Below, one piece after another: positions 1 to 12,548 of a stretch of DNA of 64,000 bases. Below the pieces are notes generated by a model. That model did not search any database and was not told the DNA's origin. It was given only the letters and a program-made list of their open reading frames with translations. How positions within the stretch are numbered: position 1 is the first letter of the stretch; each line of letters starts with the position of its first letter. Origin of the DNA: Sphagnum compactum (Eukaryota > Bryophyta > Sphagnopsida > Sphagnales); contig OZ234500.1 in assembly GCA_965153455.1 (NCBI GenBank), positions 15,809,579 to 15,873,578 on the forward strand, written 5' to 3'. Position numbers and translations under genes: made by a program.

Positions 1-964
1 CAAACATGATGAAAGAACACATGGAAACCAATCGCCTATTGAAGATCACCTTTCAAGTTTTGTAGAGTGGGCCCTGTTGTGAGATCACTACCACCACAAG
101 TTATACAACACAAATTGGTGTAGAAACAAAATTGGAAGCACATGTGACTTCAAAACTTTAATCTTCAGTTGCACCCCCATCAAAAAGCTCCATGTGATTG
201 CCTTTGATCTCCTCCCATATCCTCCTAAAACTATGGATTTCATCCATAGAACAAAGGTTGAACAATGACCTTGCCTTCGAAACATCCAAACATGCTAGGG
301 CATAGACATTTTGCAACTAGCAATGTGACTATTCTGTCAACATTGTCAGCACAGGCATATTCATCCCTAAAAAAATGTGCCAAGATTGTGCAGAATATGC
401 TCCCATGTACGTTTAGATAGTAGAGAGTAGGTGGTGTTTAGCTGATTCCCAAGCCAGAATCAGATAAAACCTGCCTGCTCCCCAGCATCAACACCTGTTA
501 GGTCTGTAATCCCCGTGTTACAAAATTGGCAAGGCCTACCCATTAGGTCTACAGAATCAGCACCCATGCTGACCGGCCATTTCAGCATGATAATTAGTCA
601 ATCACAAGGAAGAATAAGACTTAACAGCTGTTAAATGCATTGGAGAATGGTCTATCTTAACACCATACTGGAATTCTGAGGTACCCAATTACAAGGCAGG
701 CATGCCAAGTGGTGGGTACCTAAACTTTCCCTGAGGATTGAAAGATAGACCCTTCACCTGTGTAAACATGGGTCAAAAATTTCTATGACAACATGGCCAG
801 GACCTTCCGACTTCCAATCTCTCACACACAAACAAACAAACCACAAATGTGTGATAGTCATCTTTCCTCAACAAATCTACATGACATTAAACCTGCTGGA
901 AACAATTCTGCAAAATATGTGAAGATTAAAATTAAGCATTCCCTAGAGGCAAGAATAAAAAGCT
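1..964. other. No gene recognised (left flank)
   Basis: This stretch lies beyond the 3' end of the minus-strand gene that ends at 965. I see no ORF with a recognisable motif, no clear splice-bounded coding block and no RNA gene. Part of it may be 3' UTR of that gene, or a further 3' exon, because a usable splice donor precedes the stop I chose. Confidence 0.4.
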
Positions 965-3900
965 TTATAAACAGGACAATATAGATAAAAAATGTTTCCT
1001 GATAATACCTGACTCTGTGTTTTGATTACTAGTGAAATTTAGACTGATGGATGATGATGAACTAGTTGGGTTGGGAATGACACTATTACTAACCATGTTG
1101 ATTACACTTTGTGATGAAGCATCTGCTGAATTGAGAGGAAGAATTGGTGTTATTGTATTATTGTCTGCTGTATCTGGTGCTGGTGCTGCTACCAATGAAC
1201 GAGTGTTGTTGTTGGGTCTGGATTGACGATGCAAGGAATTTTGTTGTGATTGAGAGGTGAGGAGAACATCAGGGCGTGAGGAGAGGAAGGCAAGGGACTG
1301 GAGCCATGGAATGATCATGGGTTTCCTTGTGTAGTCATTGCTGCTGGTTATGATCTCGAATGCATCCTCCAGGGCAGCAGAGCGAGCAGCTTCAGTAGGA
1401 AGCCCTAGAATCAGCCTTGCCATTTGCTTCAGTAACTCAGGAAGTACCTAAACATCACGCAAATGAAAATGTCAGCATCTGATCACTACCAGTTCTGTTT
1501 CCGGAGCGAGGTGGGGGACTCAACATTTCCAGATCTTGTTTCTTCATTGAGTAAAAGGAATGAATCTAATGACTAATAGCAAAATCAAATGCCTTTCACA
1601 TATTTGAGAAACAGGAGCAAACATTAAACTAGCAAACATTAATTTTTGCTCAACATACCTGCAAATCTACCCGCAAAATGAGATGCAATAGCAGCAATTG
1701 AATCTTCTCAGCATCTTCTGACATGTCAACATCCTTGTCTGATCTTTCTTCTTGGCTTTTACTTTGATTCTGCATTGACTGGAGGGCAATTGCTTTTTGC
1801 ACTAGGACCTGTATACAATGGACAGCTGCAGGACTGCCTGGGGGCAGTTGATACATAATTGCTGCTATTCCAAAAACCAGAGCATCAAACAGTGTTCCGG
1901 CAGGGAATTTCTGCAGCACCCATTACACCAAATCCGGATATTCAAAACAGCAGGCATTGATTGCAACAAAGCAAAGAGCAATCCAGTCTCAACCAAACAG
2001 TTCAAGGGGACTATATCAGCAAACCAGCACATATCAGGCCACCATAACAGAACACATCTCAAGAATTAACTCCCAAACAACAATTCAGAGCAGGAATGAA
2101 GGTATTCAGACAAAATAATCAGTACCTGTTTGGTGAAAGAGAAACTCAGAACAGAAAAATAGAAGAAATATCACAACAACAAGAGAACAACAAACCTCAA
2201 GTGCCCTTTCAATATAGTAAACAGCAAGCTGCTCCCGTAGTTCAGCTTCTGGAGGTTCATTTGCAAGTGCTGTCAGACTATACTTGACTTTGTCTTCAGT
2301 TTCAGTGGTGAGAAAGGATGCAAATAAAGAATGTGAAGCTTTTGCAACTGCCTCCAATGGGTGCTGTAGATACCTTCACAGCCTTTTGTCAAGGGAAACT
2401 GACATAGCAACCAGGCAATGAGCTAGAAAACCTTTGAGACTCTGTACTGCTAGTCTTCATACAAAAATTACTCTTGACAGCCTGATATCACATGTATGTG
2501 AAGAGGATACAAGAACATAATGGGTGCCACCTCGTTTGCAAATATTGCTTCAGGTAGCTTCCTGAGACATAAAGGCAGAACCCGCAAGTAAAAGGACATA
2601 CGGGCTGTCTGGACTTCATCAAGACTCCAGTGGTAAACCCTCTCGTTCATCTGAGGATTACCTGCACAAAAACGCTCAAACAAGATTCAGTGAGAAAGAC
2701 ACAGGTTTGAAAATGCAAAACAAACAAACAAACACTGAGAAGCACATGCTAACATCAAAAAGGGGAAGATGCAAATCAGTTCAAGTGAAATTTGTGTTAC
2801 CAGGCCCATGGACGATGCTGTTATATGGAGGCAAGAATCGAACAAATGCAATTGTAGCAGTCTGGCTCATTGATACAAGAAGAACAGTGCGCTTCACTAA
2901 AGCCCCATATTCTTGCATCTGCACATGCCGACAAAACTCCACACATGAAAGACAATCCAACACCTGTGCTGCTCTTTCTCCTCCAAACATTTTACGCCCC
3001 GCAGTAGTGTCTTCAATTGCCCTCGAGAAGAACATAAGAACAGTCATGAATGTGGAGATTAGCACTTTCTCCAAAGCTCCTGTACTTGCTTCCGGAGCTC
3101 TACCTGAAAAACATTTTCAGACAAACCATTAGAAAGAACAAGCACTTTGTGTGTCTTTGAGCTAATGGAAATTATGCAGACAAGCAAGAGAGACCAAAGA
3201 ACAGTAGGATTTGATTACCTGACAAACTCCTGAAACACCGATGATTTGTATACAGATATTGCAAGAATGCCCAAAGACCCAGCTCTGTGTGCACCTGTGT
3301 TTCTTCATTTGCAAGCTTGTATTGCTCACACAGAGCTCGAGCTATGGCACCTACTTCTTGGAACAAAGTGCCTTTCACTTTCATTTCCAGATGCTCCAGA
3401 GCAACACCCAATGCACTGCCGGTGTGATGTAAATCCATCGTCATCATCTGCCTCTGAAGATCATTGGTTTGTGCAATGTAAATGTTGTGAAGAGAGAGCA
3501 AATCGTTCAGTAAAACAATGACCAAGCTCTGTAGAATCAAAGAGTTGGGTGGAAAGAATCGGTTGCGTGATACTGCCAGACTGATACATCTCAGCTTATG
3601 TTGCAATTGTTTGACAAAATCTCCTGTATCTCTCAAAAGCTTCACTTGATTCACAAAACCCCAGTTGGTGTCACTTGGATCCGAAAACCCTCGGATCCGC
3701 TGCAAGGAGCCAAGAGCTTTCTCACAAAACCCTATGACCAATTCATCAAGAGAATGCAGAATGTCGTGCCACTCTTCTCTAGGGTATTGGTGGTGGTGAA
3801 TTGCTGAGTTCTTCTGAGTTAGGGTTTCCTGCCTCCTCTGATCTAAACCCTGGCGAAGACCTGCAGCTGCCATGAGAGCTGTGCATTGAGTAGCATGAGG

Positions 3901-4872
3901 AGATGATGCATCAGTCATTGCATGTGCAACCAGATTCCACAGTTTTCTTGTTCTGTCCTCCTCCTCTGATCGGAGATTGTCTCTTTGGTGCGAAGAAGAA
4001 AGAGCTGAAGAAAGAGTTGAAGAAAATGCTGAAGCAGAAAGTGCTAAACCTTGGTACTCCAGGAGATGGAAAACCATCAGAACATCATGCAGCGGTGGAT
4101 AGTCTTCTACTGTTTTCTCTCTACCCTTGGACTCAAAGCTCCAGAGAGAAAGCAGAGCTCGGAAGATGGAGGCCATGGCTGCAGTACCATCATGAGCTCC
4201 AGCCATAGCATAGCCCGCACCAGCAATGGCATTCCAAACACTTCTCTGCACAATTACACTCTTCCGCTTCACGAGCTCAAGTGCCACAACCTGTCGGCAT
4301 TGCTGCCGCAAGCTTTGTGAGCTTTGAGGAGCTCCAGAACTCTTGCCGAGAAGGAGAATCGCTTCGCAGACGTAAGCATCTGAAACAGGGAAATCCTGAA
4401 GCGCTTTGCATGTGTTCTCCACTACAAGCGCCAAGGTCGACTCATGAGATTGCTGCATGGGTGGTGCAGCAGCAGTCGCTGATAATGGGTGTGCAAGGAG
4501 TTTGTGCAACCAGGCACACAGAACAAGAGCTACAGAAGCTCGAGCTTGCCCTAGCAGCTGCGTATCCTTGCACCCCACTCCTGTAAGAATTCCAACAAGG
4601 AGCTTCACCTGCGGATCCGCTATGTGGAGAGACTTGCGATAATGGTGTATGACGGACAGAGCTTCTGCGTGCGCCGGCTCCAGCTCTCCTCGCTGCAGGC
4701 ACGCACGTATCTCTCCCCATACCTGCGCAATCTGCCTTGCCGGTGGTCCGATATTCGATGTCCCTGAAGAGGCTCCGGAAGACGACGCAGCCGCAGCAGC
4801 AGAACCTGCAACAGAAGAAGGAGGCGGAGCCGACGCCTTCACAAGCCACTCCTCCAGCGATTGCAGCTCCAT
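965..4872 (-). CDS. Conserved plant protein of unknown function, six exons
   Basis: Six exons join in phase on the minus strand: 4872-3219, 3103-2801, 2661-2511, 2373-2196, 1910-1659 and 1447-965, giving about 1006 residues. The start is the ATG at 4872 (residues MELQSLEEWL); the longer frame above it lacks an ATG. The first exon is one long block of leucine-rich helical sequence, and the later exons carry well-ordered blocks such as AQVLDCLSCVEFCR, DEVQTARMSFYLRV and GIAAIMYQLPPGSPAA. This pattern suggests an all-helical, armadillo-like scaffold, but no catalytic motif is visible. From memory it resembles an uncharacterised Arabidopsis protein (At1g73970 type, sometimes labelled obscurin-like), which I could not check. 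The last 160 residues are Ser/Asn-rich and low in complexity. A splice donor near 980 (TCA G before GTATTA) means the true C-terminus may differ. It is divergent from RAD51C. Confidence 0.75.
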
Positions 4873-5182
4873 CTTCCTTCGCAAACTACGTGACGATGCC
4901 GATGCCTCCCACAAGCTCGTGAGCCATTCTTCGAATCCTCCACAACTCCTGCGCGATTACAAGAAAGCCAACGAGAACCTCGAAACCCTAAAACCCACGA
5001 CGAGGGTTTGTGTCTTTCTTCTTGTTCTTCTCTTTTGCTTGGAATTTGTGCCCGAGTTCCTTTCTTTGGGAGAGGAGAGGAGAGGGTTTGCGGAGATTTT
5101 GTTGGTAGAGAGTTCGCAGCAGCAGCAGCAGCAATTGCAAGCGTTTGAGGAGATTGTTTTAGGGTTTGGGGGTAGGGCATTG
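4873..5182. promoter_or_regulatory. Divergent promoter shared with RAD51C, with telo-box motifs
   Basis: Only 310 bp separate the two divergent start codons. The interval holds a telo-box (AAACCCTA at about 4983-4990) and a second one in the opposite orientation (TAGGGTTT around 5160-5167), plus a short CAG run near 5117-5132. Telo-boxes are common in promoters of plant genes for DNA replication and translation, which would suit a recombination gene. No TATA box is obvious. That the interval is bidirectional is inferred from the gene positions. Confidence 0.5.
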
Positions 5183-8125
5183 ATGGAGGTGGCGCTCCTC
5201 CCGTTGCCGACATCGCTGCGAGCCAAGCTCTTCGCTGCTGGCCACTTCACCACCACCACGCTCCTGTTCCTCACTCCCTTGGAACTCGCCCGTGGTACGT
5301 ACGAATGTATCTCTCTCTGTCTTTCTCTCTCTCCCTCTTTTCTCTGTGGATTTTTTTCTTACCAACAATGTCGATCTTTTGTTGCAGAAGCACAATTATC
5401 AAACGAGGAAGCCTTGAGTGTTCTGAAGTTGGTTCCTCGATCATCGTCATCAAGCTCCTCTGATGGCATCATCTCAGCTTCCAGTGCACTTGATGGTAAC
5501 TCTCTTTTTGCACTCATCTCCATAGCCATGACTACTGCTCACGCTCCAGCACATCTTTCACTGCCTCCTTGTGCAATGCACGCTCAAGTGACCTTGGATC
5601 TGTTTTGGAGATTTTCTTGCTACTTTCCTTCTTTACAACCTTTCAGATTGTTATGTGGAGACAGCTTGCTATGTGGTTTCATAGATATGGTTTCTTTGTT
5701 CCTTTCCTGACAGGTGCAAAGACGGCTTGGGATCTCCTTGAGTATGAGAAGAACAGGAAGAAGATTGTGACAAGCTGTGCAGAACTGGACATGATACTCG
5801 AGGGAGGGTTTTGTCCCAAGGAAGTCACTGAAATCTGTAAGGCTGCTGCAATCTTCTTGCACTAGAGAAACTCTTTGCTGAAATCTGTAAAAGCTCATCT
5901 TCTTGCCCTAGAAATTCTTCATCAAAATCTGTAACCTCGTCTCCTTGCACTAGAAATTCTTTACTGAAAGCTGAAAGCGCACCTTCTTGCACTAGACATT
6001 CTTATCTGTAGGCCCATCTTCTTGTACTAGAGGTTCTCAGAGCAGAGAAGATGTGACATCATCTGAGGCCAGGTGTTGTTGAATCATCCTGTGTGCTCTC
6101 TGCTCATATGTCAAAATTGCACTCTGTGAATGTTGTTTTTGCTGCAACTCATGTTTTTTGCACTTCTGTTGGCAAGAAGATTGTGTGCATCATCAGAATG
6201 ATGGCCAGTTTTAGCTGAATTGTAGAACTGTGGATCCAAGTAGAGAGAGCTTTTCTTCAGTTCTGCTCCAAGATGATCTTCCATTTGTAGTAATTTCTTC
6301 AGTTGGAAGTGGCAGCAGATGATGCTAATAACGTTACAAAACCTCTTGGACAACAGACATGCATAGGCAGTTGTTGAAACCTTTTCTTCATTACAAAGTG
6401 TGCTCTTTCTCTCTTTCTGAAGCGGAGGTAATGGAATGTGTGTGCCTGGCCAGGTGGTGTTCCAGGAGTAGGCAAGACTCAGCTTGGGTATGCTCTTCCC
6501 AACTCATACATTTCTTGAGATTGTGATTACACAAGATGTGTCGCAAGTGCAAAGTATTCTTCATGGGAAGACTTTGAGCAGGCTGTTTGCAGGGAGGCTT
6601 GTTAGTGAAGGAAGAGAGACAGGTGAGTATGTCTACAGCATTGCAAAATGTTATTTGTGCAGGACTGAAGAATGAGAAGCTACAAAGGAAATTTCTGTGG
6701 TGCAGCCTAAGTTACTCTACGAAGCTTCTTCATCTTCACGCTTGCTGATTGTTGCTGATCTGCATTTGAATGGTGTCGGGTGATAGGATGCAGCTGGCAA
6801 TCAATGTGCAAATTCCAGTGAAGCTTGGTGGTGTAGGTGGTCATGCCATCTACATTGGTATGTGAAGTTGCATTCATGAGACCCCCCCCCCCCACCCCTT
6901 TCTCTCTCTCTCTCATTCTCATGGTCCAGTTCACTCCACAAGTCTCAAAGTGGGCCCATGACATTGTTTTGGGCCTTTGTCCAGTGCAGATACTGAGGGT
7001 AGTTTCATGCTGGAGAGAGCACTGCAGATGACAAAAGCCAGTATTGATGAGCTTGTTCTTGCATCATCATTATCATCACCCATGGATGATGATTTGATTC
7101 AGCAACTGGATATTGACACATATCTGTCGCACATTTACCTTGTGCGTGTGCATGATCCAACTGAGCAACTGGCCGTTATCAACAACTTGCCAAACCTTCT
7201 GAGGGAACACAATCAGGTTCACACATGCACCCAAAAATTGCAGATTCTTTCTGACATGCAAACAAAGGTGGTGATGTTCTTGACAATACTTTCTGAGTGA
7301 TGCTCATAAGGTTCATGACAGCACTTAAAAAGTGTTTTGTTCTTTCCGGCATGCAAATGACAGAATCTGAAATTGCAAAATATGATGGCAGGTGAAGTTG
7401 ATTGTCATCGATAGTATTACATTCAATTTTCGTCAAGACTTTGAGGACATGGCAGGAAGAACTCGTTTGCTGGCAGAGATGGGACAAAAGCTTGGCAAAA
7501 TTGCAGAGGAACATGACCTCGCAGTATGGTGTCCACCCACACCTTTCTTTCATTCCCGTGTGCACAATAATCTTTTGCTTCTCTCTTTGCACAGTTTCAG
7601 GTTCTTCTGTATGGTGGAAAGCCCTGGCAACAGGGCATTACACCCACGAACCCATGACAGAGCCCTGAAATCAGCAGGTGTAATGTCCCACTGCTGGGGC
7701 TTTCTGCTGCATAAAACCCATACTGCGGGCATTCCTGCCAGTACAGTGAGCATTAGAGAAATGTAACCCTTTTTTTTGGGCTCTTGTGGGAATTGCTGCT
7801 GCAGATTGTGCTCACAAACCAAGTCACAATGAAACCGAGCAACTATGAGATTTCACGAATCGTGCCAGCTCTAGGTGAAAGCTGGTCTCATGCATGCACA
7901 AATCGGGTGATGATGTACTGGATTGATACTCAGCGCTATGCGCATGTGGTGAAATCTCCCTCGCTGCAAGCAGCCACAGCAGCCTACGGCATAAATGAAG
8001 GCGGCATTTGCAGTGCTAAGAACAAGGGCAACAACAAGAGTACCAACAATGACAACAAGAGCAACAACAAAAGACTAAAGCTTGATGAGGAAGCTGCAGC
8101 TGTGGACAAGCAACAACAGCAATAA
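5183..8125 (+). CDS. RAD51C: DNA repair protein RAD51C (RecA/RAD51 paralogue)
   Basis: Eight exons join in phase: 5183-5294, 5388-5495, 5714-5836, 6454-6487, 6787-6857, 6990-7216, 7392-7523 and 7805-8125, giving 375 residues, the normal RAD51C length. The fourth exon is only 34 bp and carries the Walker A loop (GVPGVGKT, residues 116-123). Walker B is LIVIDS (about 228-233). Other family blocks are QLAINVQIP, DTEGSF, LTNQVT and VPALGESWSHACTNR. The protein is an ATPase that with XRCC3 or RAD51B-RAD51D-XRCC2 supports RAD51 filament formation and crossover resolution in the nucleus. The Asn/Lys/Gln-rich tail includes KRLKLD, a plausible nuclear localisation signal. All introns have GT-AG ends. 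The start was chosen because MEVALLPLPTSLRAKL aligns with the family N-terminus. Confidence 0.95.
5829..6035 (+). repeat. Minisatellite spanning the RAD51C exon 3 donor
   Basis: Imperfect repeats of roughly 45-55 bp run from the last bases of exon 3 into the intron. Each contains a version of CTTCTTGCACTAGAAATTCTT followed by a GAAATCTGTAA-like block. The first block (5830-5840) holds the real 5' splice site; later copies occur near 5880, 5924, 5966 and 6001. Confidence 0.6.
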
Positions 8126-10410
8126 CAATCCTGCCCATTTTTGTTAGTGAGAAAATTGCTCAAAGAAAGTGCAGTGTGCACTGGATACATGCAAATGTGT
8201 ATATACTTGTATATACCTGGATGAGTACCAAAAAGGTATATACATGTATATATACTCTGGTATCCAGTTTTGTACTATTGCTCAGTTCTTGATAGAAAAT
8301 GTACCTTTTCAGACAGTAGTAAGTGACACATTTTTGTTAAGCTCTGAAGAACAACGAAAAGAGACCTTTTCAGACCAGCAACAAAATGTCTAAATCAAGA
8401 TAGAAAATGTATCCTTTCAGACAACCAATAATCAGATAGGAATCCAGATAGGAAATACACCTATTCAGACAAACGATAGTCTGGAAAACTGGTTCTGAAA
8501 TATACCTATTTCCACGTTCGCAACAAAATGTCCCCGTTTCAGAACGTGGAAGTGAGAATGCGAAAATTCGGTTACGAAAATTATGTTCGTTTCACACGAG
8601 CGAGCAGTCTTCATGGCTGACGCCCTACATACATACTGCTCCTTTTCAGACGGACATATGAAATTGGGATGGGAAACGTGGCTTTTCAGACTGCATTGGG
8701 GGGACTGGGGTTGTAGGGAGTCGAGACGGTTTTGTGGTTTTTTATGGTTTGTTCGTTCCAAAATAGTTCCCTTTGTTCCCAATTGAGATTTTTCAGGTTC
8801 TCTGGGGAGTTCTTTTACATAAACATTTTGTTCCCCATGATATTTAGGTTCGCTGAGGAGTTCCTTTTATGTAAAACCTGCCCAACGTTTTGTTCCCCAT
8901 GAGGTTCCCAATTTAATTCTCCCAAAAGTAAAAGTGTTGTTATTAGTTATTACAGATCCCCATGTGTTCCCCTTGAATTTCACGTGAAATCCAGGACGAA
9001 ACATTCTGGCATGGAATCTGTCCAGCGACCGACTGTCCGTAGGTCTATTCTTCCTTCCATGCAGATTATGGTCGGAATTGTTCTCCCGGAATCTTTCGAT
9101 GCGCCGCTTGGCTGCCAAACGGGGAAAGCAAGCAGAGCGTAGCGAGCGAGAGAGGGAGTTCTGAGAAGAGGAGGCGATGGTGATGATGATGATGATGATG
9201 ATGATGAAAGAGAGCGCAATTCTTGCAGGAATTGGGAGAAGATGAAAGCCACAACTCGCAAGGACTTTGTCTGTACAATTTTTTTCTGATGAAAAACAAA
9301 AGGGAGAAAGGGAAACGGGGTAGTTTGTGTACAAGGCTCAAAGAAGTGAGGGGAGTGCGTGCAAGTGGAGATTGGCTGTACAGTGTAGAGGTAACGGCGG
9401 AATTGAGGCGGGAGAGAGACTGAAAAAAACAGGTTTGACTTCTCGTTATGAAGAGATGAGGATCTGATTTTCTGATTTCTGGATTACCAGGACTTGATTA
9501 TGGATTGCATTTGGACTACAGAGATAGAAGGAAGAATCAGGATCAAGGTGGAGGACGAGGAACGAGAGGATCGATGTGTTACGGTTTTGGTGAGAACGAA
9601 GGCGGAATTTCTGTTTCTTTGGTTTCATTCTGAGGAATGCTTATGAATCAAAAACAATGAACTTTTGTTGCTGATCAATGCGTGCAGAAGTTTGTAAGCT
9701 GCAAGTTCGAGTAACAATAATAAGCAAATTTGTTGAAAAGTTTTAGTGCAGAGACGAAGGATCTGATATTCTCATGTTGTGATATTGTGAGAAGAAGACA
9801 GATTTTCTGACGTGGATCTATGCAAAGCAAGCTTAAGCCTTAAAGATGATGCAACGGATTTTGTACAGGAACTGGAGAATTGTGAGAGGTTTGTGTAAGT
9901 GCATGAGAAGAAACGAGGCGAGTATCTGGTGAAGGGAGCGTTGGAAACAGAGAAAAACACACATCTCTGTACAGGAACTGCTGAAACCTTAGGAACACGC
10001 ATCGAGGACCGAAGAAAGAAAATGTGAGAGGTTTGGAAGTGCATGAGAAGAAACGAGGCGAATTATCTAGTGAAAGGGGCATTGGAAACATAGAGGAAAA
10101 CATCCCGCAAGGACTGAATCCTTCTGTAGCAACAACAACAACAATCTGGTGCGGAATTCGACGATTTTCTGCTGCTGCACGGGCAATGATGTGCAGCACG
10201 GAAGAAGAACTGAAAGCGAAATGGGCGGAAAAGAAGAAAGGGCCAACCGCACCTCCGCCGGTACTCTTCTTGTTCCTGACTCCTCTTCTTGTTTGTTTCC
10301 TGACACCATGGATGCAAAGAGTTGCTTGCTTTCATAGACAAAAAGGAAAAAACCGTTCATGATTTCATTATTGTGTCTCGATTGCAACAAGGTAGGTACC
10401 CGAGCCAACT
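8126..10410. repeat. Intergenic DNA with a local duplication and a microsatellite
   Basis: No gene is recognised between RAD51C and the oxidoreductase. There is a GAT-type microsatellite at about 9175-9207. An imperfect direct duplication of about 77 bp lies at 9881-9957 and 10023-10099; both copies contain GTGCATGAGAAGAAACGAGG. The segment 8390-8700 repeats the phrase TTTCAGAC many times. ORFs of about 90-155 codons here sit on these repeats and look spurious. The last few hundred bases probably hold the promoter and 5' UTR of the next gene. Confidence 0.5.
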
Positions 10411-12548
10411 ATGAAAGCAGTGGTGATCCGAGCGCCTGGAGGGCCAGAGGTCTTGGAACTGAGGGTGGTGGAGGAGGCTAAAGTGGGCGAAGGGGAGGTG
10501 CTCATCAAAGTCGTTGCGGCGGCACTCAACAAGGCTGATTGCAAGCAGCGCAAAGGCAATAACCCGCCGCCCCACGGCAGATCGCTCTACCCTGGCCTTG
10601 AATGCTCTGGTATCATAGACGCTGTGGGCTCTGGTGTCTCCGACTGGAAAGTAGGAGACGAGGTACGTTGTTTTGTCAACAACGGCAATTTCTCTTGTCT
10701 TTCTCTTAATTTCTTCTTCATCATACACAGGCTTTTGATGCTGCAATCTCCCCAGGTACCAAAAAACATTATGCAAAGTACAAATCCTACCTGTGCAAGC
10801 TCTCTCTCTCTTCATCTCTTTCTGAAGCAGAACATCAGATCAGCATTTTGTTTTTGAGTACATCTCCATTACGGAACTCTATCTCTTGATGGCTCCTTCA
10901 TCACACCTGTTAAATCTCAGCTCAAATGGGTATGAACCCATTTTTCCCTGTTAAACCTTTCACTGTTTCTGAGCTTGAACAAAAGCATTGTCCTTTCAAT
11001 TGTAAAACAACCCACCCATTTTTCATGAATGACAGAAAACATGACAACCAATCGTGTTTTCTGTCATCCCATTCCAATATCAGTGACAGATTGTTTGCTA
11101 TTTGATGATTCACAACTCTTCCATTGGATGATTCAGACCTGTCATGATAGCATCCGATTGAATGTAGGTGTGTGCGTTGCTTCCAGGAGGTGGGTATGCC
11201 GAGAAAGTGAGTGCACCTGCAGGTCAAGTGATGCCAATTCCCAAGGGCGTTTCTCTTCGGGATGCAGCAGGATTCCCGGAAGTTGCATGTACTGTTTGGT
11301 CAAGCCTGTTCATGACACTTCACCTCTCAGCAGGTGAGACCCTCTTGGTAAGTCTAAAGATGTCCCTTGCAAGCACATGCTTTCTCAAGCAAGAAGGCAA
11401 ACTAAACTTCATCTTGAACACGTAACATTTGGAAGACTAACTTGCTTTACGACATTTGAGAAACACAGATACAGGGGGGCGGCAGTGGTATTGGCACATT
11501 TGCCATTCAGCTTGCAAAAGCCAAAGGGTGCCAAGTCTTTTGTACTGCTGGTAAAAAGGCTACTCTCATTATCTTGATCCGTCCCCACTTCTTACATAAA
11601 TCTGGCTGTCCTGTGCTAGGTCTTCTTTGACTCGCATTTCATACTGCTAATTGCTTTTTCATTGCAGAGAGTGCCAAAAGACAATCTGTCTAAACTGCTC
11701 ACAACCTAATGTTGCACAATTGTCACAATTTTCTTCAAGAATACAAGCATTTAAGTTGGTTCACAAATGTATAGCCATCCTGACAGGAACTGATGAGAAG
11801 GTGGAAAAATGCATCAAGTTGGGTGCTGATATTGGGATAAACCACAATGAGGAGGATTTTGTTCAACGGACTCTTGAGGAGACCAATGGTGATGGTTAGT
11901 GCTTGAGTAACCTGTGTTGCTCTGACAGCACCTGATTACAGAGCAGCTAATACTCATACAATGATCATCTTCTGAGCATTAAGCTCACATTACTTATGGT
12001 GTTAGATCTGTACAGGAGTGAATGTCATCCTTGATATTGTTGGAGCCCCCTACTTGAATCGCAATCTGGAAGTATTGGCAATGGATGGACGGATCTTCAT
12101 CCTTGGCATGCAAGATGGTTTTCTGGCTGAAGTCAACATAGCCCCATTAATGAAGAGGAACATAACAATCGCTTGTAAGTGGCAGAACAAGGCTGACTAT
12201 TCTTTTGCCCTCTTCTGCATTTTTCAGTGTTTAAAGTTGTCAATGGGGAGTCAAGGTTGCCTTCCTTACAATTTGGACTCAAAAGGGGCAGTCAGTTGAT
12301 ATTATTCTATGTGATAATAAATGCATTGTGTGTGGGTACTTGTTGGAACAGCATCAACCTTGCGTGCTCGGACTGTAGAGAACAAGGCCTCAATTGTGCA
12401 AGAAGTCATTAAGAACGTGTGGCCTGAAATTGAATCAGGAAAAGTGAAGCCTGTCGTGGAGAACACCTTCCCCTTAGACAAGGCAGTGGTTGGCCATCGG
12501 CTCATGGAGTCAAATACGCACTTCGGCAAAATATTGCTTCTTCCTTGA
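10411..12548 (+). CDS. Quinone oxidoreductase, PIG3-like (zinc-free MDR family)
   Basis: Six exons join in phase: 10411-10662, 11168-11347, 11469-11550, 11787-11894, 12016-12174 and 12352-12548, giving 325 residues. The N-terminus MKAVVIRAPGGPEVLEL is the standard start of NAD(P)H:quinone oxidoreductases. The nucleotide-binding loop GGGSGIGTFAIQLAKAKG begins near residue 147, and the family block GVNVILDIVGAPYLNRNL follows. No zinc-ligand cluster is present, so this is the zinc-free medium-chain reductase branch, closest by eye to PIG3/TP53I3-type proteins (about 332 residues). The likely reaction is NADPH-dependent one-electron reduction of quinones in the cytosol; substrate cannot be told from sequence. 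All introns show GT-AG ends. It is convergent with the mannosidase gene, 724 bp apart. Confidence 0.92.

Noticed and set aside
3903-4586. Plus-strand frames of about 90-100 codons
   Set aside because: They are shadows of the long minus-strand exon 3219-4872, which has coherent helical protein sequence.
4649-5710. 353-codon plus-strand frame over the divergent promoter
   Set aside because: Its left part is antisense to the conserved minus-strand gene and its right part reads through RAD51C introns 1 and 2. Only 5183-5294 and 5388-5495 are coding.
8867-9341. Minus-strand frames with poly-His/poly-Ser runs
   Set aside because: They are translations of the GAT microsatellite, with no conserved domain.
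10063-10408. Overlapping minus-strand frames near the quinone oxidoreductase
   Set aside because: They lie in the duplicated upstream DNA and leader of a plus-strand gene and show no family signature.
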